Origin: Pseudomonas sp. UBA6562
GTDB lineage: Bacteria > Pseudomonadota > Gammaproteobacteria > Pseudomonadales > Pseudomonadaceae
Length of the DNA: 64,000 nt
NCBI RefSeq assembly: GCF_002434265.1
Contig: NZ_DJJS01000005.1
Coordinates: 1-64,000, forward strand
Direction of reading: 5' to 3'
Under the pieces are notes generated by a model that saw only the letters and a list, made by a program, of their open reading frames with translations, had not been told where the DNA came from and did no database searches. Of the stretch, positions 37,936 to 46,788 are shown one piece after another. The translations under genes were made by a program, and so were the position numbers. Every line of letters starts with the position of its first letter. Position 1 is the stretch's first letter.

Positions 37936-38649
37936 TCAGATCATGCCATGCATGGCGGCAATGGCGGTGGCACCGGCTTTGTTCGAGGCGTTGGTCTTGG
38001 TGATGACGCTACGGATGTGGAAGTTCACCGTGCTCTGCGACAACGAGAGAATGCAGGCGATGTCGGCGGCGGTCTTGCCCGCGGCAGACCAGCGCAGCAC
38101 TTCCATTTCCCGGTCGCTCAAGTGCGCGACGGGCGACTCGGCTTCCAAGCGGACCTTGTGGTATTCGCCGAGCAAGGCGTGCAGGGTGTTACAGAGCCAC
38201 AGGACTTCAGCGCCCTTTTCATAGAACTCGGCCATGCCGATCTTGCCCGAAGGACGCGACACGCTGAGATGGCTTTCGAAACCGCGCAGGCCGTGCACCG
38301 CTTGGGTCCAGCCATAGCGCAAGCCATGTTTGCAGGCAGCGTGGCGGTACCGTGGGCAGGCCGCGAAATGCGTTTCGTCCCACAGCACCGGCAGCGTGGT
38401 GTGATGGCACATGGATCTGATCGGATCGATCTGGCTCAGCTCTTCACGCTCGTACTGCTCGTTCCACTCGGGCGGGTAGTTGTTGTAGCACAGCAGATTG
38501 ATGCCGCGGGCCACGCTTTGCACGTGCAGACGCAAGCCCAGGTGGGTCATGCCCAAAGCTTGGGCCAATTCGATCGAGCGGTCAAAGATCGCGGTGGGCT
38601 CTCGTTTTTCCAGCAGATCATGCAATTGTCTGGACGTCCAATGTGGCAT
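37936..38649 (-). CDS. ppoR: LuxR-type quorum-sensing regulator without partner synthase (PpoR-like)
   Basis: The 237-residue protein has an N-terminal acyl-homoserine-lactone binding domain (about 15-160) in which the ligand residues W, Y, D, P and W are present (PPEWNEQY, then DPI, then LWDETHF), and a C-terminal LuxR HTH (LSDREMEVLRWSAAGKTAADIA, about 175-195). No luxI-type gene lies near it, so it is a solo. P. putida PpoR is recalled in the same place beside fpr. It likely responds to exogenous or general AHLs. Confidence 0.9.
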   Translation of the reverse strand: MPHWTSRQLHDLLEKREPTAIFDRSIELAQALGMTHLGLRLHVQSVARGINLLCYNNYPPEWNEQYEREELSQIDPIRSMCHHTTLPVLWDETHFAACPRYRHAACKHGLRYGWTQAVHGLRGFESHLSVSRPSGKIGMAEFYEKGAEVLWLCNTLHALLGEYHKVRLEAESPVAHLSDREMEVLRWSAAGKTAADIACILSLSQSTVNFHIRSVITKTNASNKAGATAIAAMHGMI

Positions 38650-38851
38650 TGCGATTCCCCGGAGACTCTATCTATCAGGTGAAGACAGTACCCAGTGTAG
38701 GGAATGTCTGGAAATGGAGTTCTGCTTTTTCGCTATAAGCGTCTTTCGGTTTAATCATTTAGAACGGTTGGCACTATAGGCCCGTGCCTTGCGTGGTTTT
38801 TATCCGGGCGGCTTTGCGCCACACTGGCGTACCTGTTTTCCGGAGTGCCCC

Positions 38852-39628
38852 ATGACCGACAGCGCCGACAAGTTCACCGCACAGACCCTGCTGGACGTAA
38901 AACCGTTGACCCCGAGCCTGTTCAGTCTGCGGGTGACTCGCGACGCCGGTTTTCGCTTCCGCTCCGGCCAGTTCGCCCGTCTGGGGGTGACCAAGGCCGA
39001 TGGCAGCATCGCCTGGCGTGCCTATTCGATGGTCAGCGCGCCCCATGACGAATACCTGGATTTCTTTTCAATTGTTGTGCCAGGTGGAGAGTTCACCAGC
39101 GAGCTGAGCCGCCTAGGCCAGGGCGATACCCTGCTCATCGACCGCCAGGCCTTCGGTTACCTGACTTTGGATCGCTTCGTCGGCGGTCGTGACCTGTGGC
39201 TGCTGGCCACTGGCACCGGCATCGCGCCGTTCATGTCGATCCTGCAAGACTTCGAGGCCTGGGAGCGTTTCGAGTCGATCAAGCTGGTGTATTCGGTGCG
39301 TGAGGCCAAGGAGCTGGCCTACCTCGACGAGATCGCCGGGCTCGAGCAGCGCGACTATCTGGCCGAGTTCGCCGGCAAGCTGCAATTCATCCCGGTGGTC
39401 ACCCGTGAAGCGCATCCGGGTGCACTGAATGCGCGCATCACCACGCTGATCGAAACCGGTGAGCTGGAACGGGCGGCGGGGCTGGCGTTCTCGCCCGAGC
39501 ATTCGCGCATCATGCTCTGCGGCAACCCGCAGATGATCGACGACACGCGCCAGGCATTGAAGGCACGGGATCTGCAATTGAGCTTGAGCCGGCGACCTGG
39601 GCAGGTGGCGGTGGAGAACTACTGGTAA
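38852..39628 (+). CDS. fpr: Ferredoxin/flavodoxin-NADP+ reductase
   Basis: The 258-residue flavoenzyme transfers electrons between NADPH and ferredoxin or flavodoxin. It has the FAD motif RAYSMVSAP, the NADP-binding GTGIAPFMSIL, and the C-terminal VENYW with the aromatic end of the bacterial subfamily. ATG 38852 is preferred over an upstream in-frame start (38789). It is divergent from the LuxR solo and converges on mscL across a shared hairpin. Confidence 0.94.
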   Translation: MTDSADKFTAQTLLDVKPLTPSLFSLRVTRDAGFRFRSGQFARLGVTKADGSIAWRAYSMVSAPHDEYLDFFSIVVPGGEFTSELSRLGQGDTLLIDRQAFGYLTLDRFVGGRDLWLLATGTGIAPFMSILQDFEAWERFESIKLVYSVREAKELAYLDEIAGLEQRDYLAEFAGKLQFIPVVTREAHPGALNARITTLIETGELERAAGLAFSPEHSRIMLCGNPQMIDDTRQALKARDLQLSLSRRPGQVAVENYW

Positions 39629-39647
39629 TTAAAGAAGGGTAAAGGCG

Positions 39648-39670
39648 AAGGGCCGCCTTGTGCGGCCCTT
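39648..39670. terminator. Bidirectional terminator between fpr and mscL
   Basis: AAGGGCCGC (39648-39656) pairs perfectly with GCGGCCCTT (39662-39670) around a 5-base loop. It lies between the two convergent stop codons, 20 bases after fpr and 10 bases after mscL. The T tract is short on both strands. Confidence 0.75.
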
Positions 39671-39680
39671 TCGCATGGGC

Positions 39681-40100
39681 TCAGGGCAGTCTGTTCTGGT
39701 TTTGCGTCTTGAGCAGGTCGCGGATTTCGGTCAGCAGCGTCTCTTGCGGCGTTGGGGTCGGTGGTGCGCTCGGGGCGACCGCTTCTTCGCGCTTGAGGCG
39801 ATTGATGGCCTTCACGCCCATGAAGATGGCGAAGGCGACGATGATGAAGTCGATCACGGTCTGGATGAATTTGCCGTAGGCCAATACCACGGCCGGCACA
39901 TCGCCTTGGGCGGCCTTGAGGGTGATGGCCAGGTCGCTGAAGTCGACGCCGCCGATCAGCAGCCCCAGCGGTGGCATGATCACATCACCGACGAACGACG
40001 AGACGATCTTGCCGAACGCCGCACCGATGATGATGCCGACGGCCATATCGACGACGTTGCCTTTGACCGCGAAGGCCTTGAATTCCTTGATCACGCTCAT
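39681..40100 (-). CDS. mscL: Large-conductance mechanosensitive channel
   Basis: The 139-residue protein begins MSVIKEFKAFAVKGNVVDMAVGI, with the amphipathic N-terminal helix and first membrane helix, and has a second helix near 70-95 (VIDFIIVAFAIFMGVKAIN). It forms the homopentameric inner-membrane valve that opens under hypo-osmotic shock. The open frame runs upstream to 40868, but only this start gives the family length. Confidence 0.96.
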   Translation of the reverse strand: MSVIKEFKAFAVKGNVVDMAVGIIIGAAFGKIVSSFVGDVIMPPLGLLIGGVDFSDLAITLKAAQGDVPAVVLAYGKFIQTVIDFIIVAFAIFMGVKAINRLKREEAVAPSAPPTPTPQETLLTEIRDLLKTQNQNRLP

Positions 40101-40275
40101 GCTGTGTTTCCTTGTAACTAATTGAGAATGTGCTCGCAGTGTAGCCAGCATCGGTTGCATGCGTTGCGCATGCTGCAAGTGACTGTATTGCCAGCCAATA
40201 GTTTTAGCCGATGAGCGCCTGCAGTGCGGATGCGAGGGTCGGTTATGATGGTGGCTTTTTCCAGGAGACCGACCC

Positions 40276-41649
40276 ATGGCCAAGGCCAAGCGCTTGTATG
40301 GCTGCACCGAGTGCGGCGCCACCTTTCCCAAATGGGCGGGCCAGTGCGGCGAGTGCGGCGCCTGGAACACCCTGGTGGAAACCCAGATCGAGAGCGGCGG
40401 TGCGGCCGCGCCCAGCAGCGGACGGGCCGGCTGGACCGGCCAGCAGGCGCAGCTCAAGACCCTTGCCGAAGTCAGCGTCGAGGAAATCCCGCGTTTCACC
40501 ACCAGCAGCGGCGAGCTCGACCGGGTGCTGGGCGGCGGCCTGGTCGATGGCTCGGTGGTGCTGATCGGCGGCGACCCCGGCATCGGCAAGTCGACCATCC
40601 TCTTGCAGACCCTGTGCAACATCGCCACGCACATGCCCGCGCTGTACGTCACCGGCGAGGAGTCGCAGCAGCAGGTGGCGATGCGCTCGCGCCGTCTGGG
40701 CCTGCCCCAGGACCAGCTCAAGGTGATGACAGAAACCTGCATCGAGACCATCATCGCCACCGCCCGCGTGGAAAAGCCGCGGGTAATGGTCATCGACTCG
40801 ATCCAGACCATCTTCACCGAACAGCTGCAATCGGCGCCGGGCGGTGTGGCCCAGGTACGGGAAAGCACGGCGCTGCTGGTGCGCTACGCCAAGCAGAGCG
40901 GCACGGCGATCTTCCTGGTCGGCCACGTTACCAAGGAAGGCTCGCTGGCCGGGCCACGCGTGCTCGAGCACATGGTCGATACCGTGCTGTATTTCGAGGG
41001 CGAGTCCGACGGCCGTCTACGCCTGTTGCGGGCGGTGAAGAACCGTTTCGGCGCGATCAACGAACTGGGCGTGTTCGGCATGACCGACCGGGGTTTGAAA
41101 GAGGTGTCCAACCCATCGGCGATCTTCCTCAACCGCGCCCAGGAAGCGGTGCCGGGCAGCGTGGTCATGGCCACCTGGGAAGGCACGCGGCCCATGCTGG
41201 TCGAAGTGCAGGCGCTGGTCGACGACAGCCATCTGTCCAACCCGCGGCGGGTGACCCTGGGCCTGGATCAGAACCGCCTGGCCATGCTGCTGGCCGTGCT
41301 GCACCGCCACGGCGGCATTCCCACCCACGACCAAGACGTGTTCCTCAACGTGGTCGGCGGGGTCAAGGTGCTGGAAACCGCATCCGACCTGGCCTTGCTC
41401 GCGGCGGTGATGTCCAGCCTGCGCAACCGGCCGCTGGCCCACGGCTTGCTGGTGTTCGGCGAGGTCGGCCTGTCGGGCGAGGTACGGCCGGTGCCCAGTG
41501 GTCAGGAGCGGCTCAAGGAAGCGGCCAAGCACGGCTTCAAACGCGCCATCGTGCCCAAGGGCAACGCGCCCAAGGATGCGCCGGCGGGGTTGCAGGTGAT
41601 TGCGGTGACGCGGTTGGAGCAGGCGTTGGATGCGTTGTTCGAGGAGTGA
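40276..41649 (+). CDS. radA: DNA repair protein RadA
   Basis: RadA is a RecA-like branch-migration helicase of homologous recombination. The 457-residue protein has a four-Cys zinc motif (C10, C13, C24, C27), Walker A GGDPGIGKST (about 98-107), the RadA-specific KNRFG motif (about 255-259) and a C-terminal Lon-like domain. The start ATG follows GGAGACC. Confidence 0.96.
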   Translation: MAKAKRLYGCTECGATFPKWAGQCGECGAWNTLVETQIESGGAAAPSSGRAGWTGQQAQLKTLAEVSVEEIPRFTTSSGELDRVLGGGLVDGSVVLIGGDPGIGKSTILLQTLCNIATHMPALYVTGEESQQQVAMRSRRLGLPQDQLKVMTETCIETIIATARVEKPRVMVIDSIQTIFTEQLQSAPGGVAQVRESTALLVRYAKQSGTAIFLVGHVTKEGSLAGPRVLEHMVDTVLYFEGESDGRLRLLRAVKNRFGAINELGVFGMTDRGLKEVSNPSAIFLNRAQEAVPGSVVMATWEGTRPMLVEVQALVDDSHLSNPRRVTLGLDQNRLAMLLAVLHRHGGIPTHDQDVFLNVVGGVKVLETASDLALLAAVMSSLRNRPLAHGLLVFGEVGLSGEVRPVPSGQERLKEAAKHGFKRAIVPKGNAPKDAPAGLQVIAVTRLEQALDALFEE

Positions 41650-42036
41650 TGCTTCGTGCCTGCGGCCTGCCAACTGCTTTGGCCTGAAGAGAAAACCCCG
41701 CATAGGCGATGCCGTTCACTCAACTCCGACGTTGCCCCGTCCAGGGCTGTACATCAGCCCTGACCCAGGCGATGCGCTACTGCCAAGCTGCTGGTGTCGT
41801 AGCCATCGGGCCGGCGATGCCGGCCATCGCGGCTAAAGCCGCTCCAACAAGAGCGCAGTACTGTTGGAGCGGCTTTAGCCGCGATGGACCGCAAAGCGGT
41901 CCCAGTACAGGCTACGCCCAATGGTGGTCAGTAAGCGTCAAGCGGCGGTCGGTTCGGCGCATTCACGAGAGTGCACGGATAAAAAAGAGGCCTCGACGAT
42001 GCGCACCGGGCCCCTGCGCCCGAGCGGGCAATCGGT
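41650..42036. other. Intergenic region with REP pair between radA and a permease gene
   Basis: These 387 bases between convergent genes hold a long perfect REP pair (41825-41886) and flanking G/C-rich hairpins (GCCGGC, GACCGC/GCGGTC). No gene is supported: the short open frames are not family-like. Confidence 0.6.
41825..41886. repeat. Perfect 25-bp inverted REP pair
   Basis: Bases 41825-41849 are the exact reverse complement of 41862-41886, with a 12-base spacer. Each arm contains CATCGCGGCTAAAGCCGCTC, the same core as the other REP copies. It could be a strong transcription or mRNA-decay barrier between the convergent radA and permease genes. Confidence 0.9.
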
Positions 42037-43554
42037 TCAGTGCTCCGCCACCGCCTTGCGCCGTGCCGAGGGCGTGTCGGTCGCTTCGGCGTCGAGCAGT
42101 GGTACTTCGTGTCCTTCGGCATCGTACAGGTGGCCGTCCTTGAAGTAGTCGCCGTCGCGCAGGGCCGAGATGTCCGAATAGTGGATGGTGCGCTCGTAGC
42201 CGGCGGCGAACACCGAGGGGTTCTGCGGATTGCCGGCGGTGAAGTGGTTGAACATCAGGTTGAGCGCGATGGCCATGATCGCGGCCGAGCTGATGCCCGA
42301 ATGGAAGATGGTCTCGAACCAGCTGGGGAACTGGTGGTAGAAGGTCGGTGCGGCGATGGGGATCATGCCGAAGCCGAGCGAGGCCGCGACGATGATCAGG
42401 TTGACGTTGTTCTGGTAGCCGACCTTCGACAGGGTACGGATGCCACTGGCCGCCACCGTACCGAACAGCACGATCCCGGCACCACCGAGCACCGGCGTAG
42501 GGACTGCGGCGATCACCCGGCCCATCACCGGCAGCAGGCCGAGCACCACCAGGATCACGCCACCGGTGGCCACCACGTAACGGCTCTTGACTCCAGTGAC
42601 TGCCACCAGGCCGACGTTCTGGGCGAAGGCGCTCTGCGTGAAGGAACCGAACAACGGCGCCAGGATGCTCGATGCCATGTCCGCGCGCAGGCCATTGCCC
42701 AGGCGCTTGGAATCGACCTTGGTGCCGATGATGTCGCCCACGGCGAGGATGTCGGCCGAGGTTTCCACCAGGGTCACCATGATCACGATGCACATCGACA
42801 GGATCGCGGCGAGGTGGAAGGTCGGCATGCCGAAGTGCAGCGGGGTGGGCATCGCCAGCATCGGGCCTTGGCCGACGCCGCTGAAGTCGGCCATGCCCAG
42901 CGCCCAGGCGATCAACGTGCCGATCACCATCGCCAGCAGAATCGACAGGCGCGACAGCGCGCCGCTGCCGATCTTGCTCAGCAGCAGCACGATGGCGAAG
43001 GTCAATGCGGCCAGGCCGATATTGGCCACGCTGCCGTAATCGGCGGCAGCGCTGTTGCCGCCCATCACCCAACGTGCGGCGACCGGCATCAGGGTCAGGC
43101 CGATGGTGGTGATGACGATGCCGGTGACCAGCGGCGGGAAGAATTGCGTGATGCGCGAGAACACCGGGGTGATCAGCAGGCCGATCAAGGAAGCCGCCAT
43201 CACCGCGCCCAACACGGCGGGCATGCCGCCACCGCCTTCGGTGCCGAGAATCGCGCCCATGGTCGCCACGCCGGCGAACGACACCCCTTGCACCAACGGC
43301 AACTGACAGCCGAAAAACGGCAGGCCCAGGGTCTGCAGCAGGGTCGCCAAGCCGCCTGCGAACAGCGAGGCGGCGATCAGCAGGCCGATGTCCGCCGGGG
43401 CCATGCCGGCAGCCTGACCGAGGATCAGCGGCACGGCGACGATACCGCCGTACATGGTCAGGACGTGTTGCAGACCATAGGCGAGGTTGGCGCCCAGACC
43501 GAGGTTTTCGTCCTCGGGCCGGGCGGGGGAGGAGGTGCTATGGGACGTGGTCAT
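42037..43554 (-). CDS. NCS2 xanthine/uracil-family permease
   Basis: The 505-residue membrane protein has about 14 hydrophobic segments and the NAT signature Q-N-x-G-x4-T-G in AQNVGLVAVTGVKSRYV. It would import a purine or pyrimidine base with a cation; the pattern ETSADILAVGDI before the signature fits xanthine or urate-type members better than uracil ones, but this is not decisive. Its promoter region holds a strong palindrome (43568-43640). Confidence 0.9.
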   Translation of the reverse strand: MTTSHSTSSPARPEDENLGLGANLAYGLQHVLTMYGGIVAVPLILGQAAGMAPADIGLLIAASLFAGGLATLLQTLGLPFFGCQLPLVQGVSFAGVATMGAILGTEGGGGMPAVLGAVMAASLIGLLITPVFSRITQFFPPLVTGIVITTIGLTLMPVAARWVMGGNSAAADYGSVANIGLAALTFAIVLLLSKIGSGALSRLSILLAMVIGTLIAWALGMADFSGVGQGPMLAMPTPLHFGMPTFHLAAILSMCIVIMVTLVETSADILAVGDIIGTKVDSKRLGNGLRADMASSILAPLFGSFTQSAFAQNVGLVAVTGVKSRYVVATGGVILVVLGLLPVMGRVIAAVPTPVLGGAGIVLFGTVAASGIRTLSKVGYQNNVNLIIVAASLGFGMIPIAAPTFYHQFPSWFETIFHSGISSAAIMAIALNLMFNHFTAGNPQNPSVFAAGYERTIHYSDISALRDGDYFKDGHLYDAEGHEVPLLDAEATDTPSARRKAVAEH

Positions 43555-43567
43555 GGAGCAGGCTCTC

Positions 43568-43640
43568 TCGAATTATTGTTGTGGCGCTACCGGTATGAAT
43601 CGTACCGAAGGCGTTGTATCGATTGTATACAATAATTCGA
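43568..43640. promoter_or_regulatory. Nested inverted repeats upstream of the NCS2 permease gene
   Basis: ATTGTATACAAT at 43622-43633 is a perfect palindrome and fits the TNGT-N-ACNA pattern of FCD-type GntR regulators. An 11-base inverted repeat (TCGAATTATTG, 43568-43578, and CAATAATTCGA, 43630-43640) overlaps it and spans 51 bases up to 14 bases before the permease start. This looks like an operator region for the permease gene. Confidence 0.6.
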
Positions 43641-43814
43641 ATATGGCCTCGATCAGCCCCTTTTAAGCCCTGATCGAGGCATGCCAAAACGCTTTATTAC
43701 AAGGCGTATTACCTGTGCTAGAGCGGTGTGTACAAAGCACCGAGCATCGCCAATAAAGTTGTCCGACTGGACAGAAAAGCGCATCTGGCGACTTAGTTGG
43801 CCCGCTAAATGACC

Positions 43815-44180
43815 TCAATCTTCGATAAGTTCGCCCAGTTCCCGCTGCATTTCCGTTTCATCGGCCAGATTCAATTCCACCAGGCGATGCAGGTGGCTGA
43901 TCGAATCGATATCCATCGAGGTGCAAGCGAAGCCCAGCCGGCCCGCCTCTTCATGGCGCAGTTCGACCTGCATGCGTACCAGGACATCGGCGCCCAGTTG
44001 TACCCTCGCTTCGAACGGCTGGGTGAGGTCGACTGGCCAGGCGGCCGGGCGCTCGATCAACAGGCCCTTGAGCGACAGATCGATGAGTGCGACCGGCCAG
44101 CACTGCCCGTGCTGGCAGAGTTGCGTGGCGGCATCGAAAGGAATGCGTTGGAAACGTCGACGTTCGCGGCTATCGCCCAT
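43815..44180 (-). CDS. PilZ-domain c-di-GMP binding protein
   Basis: The 121-residue protein is a single PilZ domain with both c-di-GMP binding motifs: the N-terminal RRRFQR (R-x3-R type, residues 7-12) and DLSLKG (D-x-S-x-x-G, residues 33-38). It would act as a c-di-GMP effector controlling an unknown partner. The start ATG 44180 gives the standard length; an upstream in-frame start is not convincing. It is divergent from cstA. Confidence 0.9.
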   Translation of the reverse strand: MGDSRERRRFQRIPFDAATQLCQHGQCWPVALIDLSLKGLLIERPAAWPVDLTQPFEARVQLGADVLVRMQVELRHEEAGRLGFACTSMDIDSISHLHRLVELNLADETEMQRELGELIED

Positions 44181-44349
44181 GTTGGAACCCTCGGAAGTGC
44201 GTCGGATGCGCGTGGCGGATGGCGTTCGCGCGAGGGCTGGCGAATGTGTCTGCAAAGGCTCTAGACCAAAGCAGATGTGGCAATGCGCAAGCACTCGCCC
44301 TAGACTCGGTGAGCGGCGTTATTCCAATAATCCAGCTGGAAGTAAAACC

Positions 44350-46416
44350 ATGAACAACAATAATAGCCTGCTGCGCCACATACCGTGGCTAGCGCTGGCA
44401 GTCCTGGGGGCCTGTGCGCTGGGCGTAGTCGCCCTGCGTCGGGGCGAAGCGGTCAATGCCTTGTGGATCGTGGTCGCGGCGGTTGCCCTGTACCTCGTCG
44501 CCTACCGTTACTACAGCCTGTTCATCGCCACCAAGGTGATGCAACTCGACCCGCGCCGGGCGACGCCTGCGGTGCTCAACAACGACGGTCTGGACTACGT
44601 GCCGACCAACAAGCACATCCTCTTCGGCCACCACTTCGCGGCCATCGCCGGTGCCGGCCCCTTGGTCGGCCCAGTGCTGGCGGCGCAGATGGGCTATCTG
44701 CCCGGCACCCTGTGGCTCATCGCCGGCGTGGTCCTGGCCGGCGCGGTGCAGGACTTCATGGTGCTGTTCCTCTCCACCCGGCGTAACGGCCGCTCGCTGG
44801 GCGACATGGTGCGCGAGGAGATGGGCCGCATTCCCGGCACCATCGCCCTGTTCGGTTGCTTCCTGATCATGATCATCATCCTCGCGGTGCTGGCGCTGAT
44901 CGTGGTGAAGGCCCTGGCGGAAAGCCCATGGGGCATGTTCACGGTGATGGCGACCATCCCGATCGCGATGTTCATGGGCATCTACATGCGCTATATCCGC
45001 CCAGGGCGCATCGGCGAGATTTCCCTGATCGGCGTGGTGCTGTTGCTGCTGTCGATCTGGGTCGGTGGCCTGGTCGCCGCCGATCCGGTGTGGGGCCCGG
45101 CCTTCACCTTCACCGGCGTGCAGATCACCTGGATGCTGGTGGGCTACGGCTTCGTCGCCGCCGTGCTGCCGGTATGGCTGGTGCTGGCGCCACGCGATTA
45201 CCTTTCTACCTTCCTCAAGATCGGCACCATCCTGGCCCTGGCCATCGGCATTCTGATCCTTGCGCCTGAGCTGAAGATGCCGGCCCTGACCCAGTTCACC
45301 GACGGCACGGGCCCGGTGTGGAAGGGTGCGCTGTTCCCGTTCCTGTTCATCACCATCGCCTGTGGCGCGGTCTCGGGCTTCCACGCGCTGATCTCTTCGG
45401 GCACCACGCCCAAGCTGCTGGACAACGAAACCAACGCCCGCTACATCGGCTACGGCGGCATGCTGATGGAGTCGTTCGTCGCCATCATGGCCATGGTCGC
45501 CGCTTCGGTGATCGAGCCCGGCGTGTACTTCGCCATGAACAGCCCGGCGGCCATCGTCGGCAGCGACGTGGTGTCGGTGGCGCAGACCGTCAGCAGCTGG
45601 GGCTTCATGATCACCCCCGACCAGCTCGAGGCGGTGGCCCGCGACATCGGTGAGCACACCATCCTGGCCCGTGCCGGCGGCGCGCCGACCCTGGCCGTGG
45701 GCATCGCGCAGATCCTGCACCAGGTGCTGCCGGGCGAGAACACCATGGCCTTCTGGTACCACTTCGCCATTCTGTTCGAAGCGCTGTTCATCCTCACCGC
45801 CGTCGATGCCGGTACCCGCGCCGGCCGCTTCATGTTGCAGGACCTGCTCGGCAGCTTCGTGCCGGCGCTCAAGCGCACCGAGTCGTGGGTCGCCAACATG
45901 ATCGCCACGGCCGGTTGCGTGGCGCTGTGGGGTTACCTGCTGTATCAAGGCGTGATCGATCCGCTGGGTGGCATCAATACCCTGTGGCCGCTGTTCGGCA
46001 TCTCCAACCAGATGCTGGCCGGTATCGCCCTGATGCTCGGCGCCGTGGTGCTGGTCAAGATGAAGCGTCAGCAATACGTGTGGGTGACCTTGTTGCCGGC
46101 CATATGGCTGCTGATCTGCACCACCACCGCCAGCCTGATCAAGCTGTTCGACGCCAACCCGGCAGTCGGTTTCCTGGCCCTGGCGAACAAGTACAGCACC
46201 GCGCTGCAAGCCGGTCAGGTGCTGGCGCCGGCCAAGGACATCGGGCAGATGCAGCACGTGGTGTACAACGCCTACACCAACGCCGGCCTGACCGTGCTGT
46301 TCCTGGTGGTGGTGTTCAGCATCCTGTTCTTCGCCTTGAAAGTCGGCTACCGCGCCTGGAACCACAAGGAACGCACCGACAAGGAAACCCCGTTCCAGGC
46401 TCTGCCTGAAGCATAA
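44350..46416 (+). CDS. cstA: Carbon starvation protein A, pyruvate/peptide transporter
   Basis: The 688-residue membrane protein has the CstA blocks DYVPTNKHILFGHHFAAIAGAG and GPVLAAQMGYLPGTLW in its N-terminal part and about 16 hydrophobic segments. CstA-family members transport pyruvate and possibly peptides under carbon starvation. ATG 44350 was chosen over upstream open frame because it begins just before the first membrane helix. A small partner gene follows after 18 bases. Confidence 0.94.
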   Translation: MNNNNSLLRHIPWLALAVLGACALGVVALRRGEAVNALWIVVAAVALYLVAYRYYSLFIATKVMQLDPRRATPAVLNNDGLDYVPTNKHILFGHHFAAIAGAGPLVGPVLAAQMGYLPGTLWLIAGVVLAGAVQDFMVLFLSTRRNGRSLGDMVREEMGRIPGTIALFGCFLIMIIILAVLALIVVKALAESPWGMFTVMATIPIAMFMGIYMRYIRPGRIGEISLIGVVLLLLSIWVGGLVAADPVWGPAFTFTGVQITWMLVGYGFVAAVLPVWLVLAPRDYLSTFLKIGTILALAIGILILAPELKMPALTQFTDGTGPVWKGALFPFLFITIACGAVSGFHALISSGTTPKLLDNETNARYIGYGGMLMESFVAIMAMVAASVIEPGVYFAMNSPAAIVGSDVVSVAQTVSSWGFMITPDQLEAVARDIGEHTILARAGGAPTLAVGIAQILHQVLPGENTMAFWYHFAILFEALFILTAVDAGTRAGRFMLQDLLGSFVPALKRTESWVANMIATAGCVALWGYLLYQGVIDPLGGINTLWPLFGISNQMLAGIALMLGAVVLVKMKRQQYVWVTLLPAIWLLICTTTASLIKLFDANPAVGFLALANKYSTALQAGQVLAPAKDIGQMQHVVYNAYTNAGLTVLFLVVVFSILFFALKVGYRAWNHKERTDKETPFQALPEA

Positions 46417-46434
46417 CCAGAGAGGGCCGCGGCC

Positions 46435-46632
46435 ATGTTCAACGACCTGGGACGACTGGGTAAGTACCTTGGGCAGGCCGCCCGCCTGATGGTGGGCATG
46501 CCTGACTACGACAACTACGTCGAGCACATGCAGCGCACACACCCGGACCAGCCGGTGATGAGCTACGAGGCATTCTTCCGCGAACGCCAGGAAGCCCGTT
46601 ACGGCGGCAAGGCCGGACCCAAGTGCTGTTAG
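46435..46632 (+). CDS. YbdD/YjiX-family small protein
   Basis: The 65-residue protein has the MVGMPDYDNYVEHM and FFRERQEARYGG blocks and the C-terminal CC pair of the YbdD family. This family is always next to CstA and is thought to be needed for transport. GAGAGGG lies 6 bases before the ATG. Confidence 0.92.
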   Translation: MFNDLGRLGKYLGQAARLMVGMPDYDNYVEHMQRTHPDQPVMSYEAFFRERQEARYGGKAGPKCC

Positions 46633-46729
46633 GCGTGGCCCGCAACGTGCTGACCGAAGCGCAAGCGAACCGGCCTGCGCGCCGTACCTTTGCGGCGTAC
46701 TTGCCCTTACGCTACACCCTGCCCGAACC

Positions 46730-46759
46730 TGTGGGAGCCCGGACAACCGCGCTCCCACA
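46730..46759. repeat. Hairpin between the cstA partner gene and the GTPase gene
   Basis: TGTGGGAGC (46730-46738) pairs with GCTCCCACA (46751-46759), a 9-bp stem with 12-base loop resembling the end of a Pseudomonas REP. It could reduce readthrough from cstA. Confidence 0.6.
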
Positions 46760-46788
46760 TTCATTTTCGGCTCCATGGAGGTATCTGC

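Noticed and set aside
41700..42000. CRISPR-like repeats between radA and the permease gene
   Set aside because: The repeats are inverted REP arms, not evenly spaced direct repeats, and no cas gene is near.
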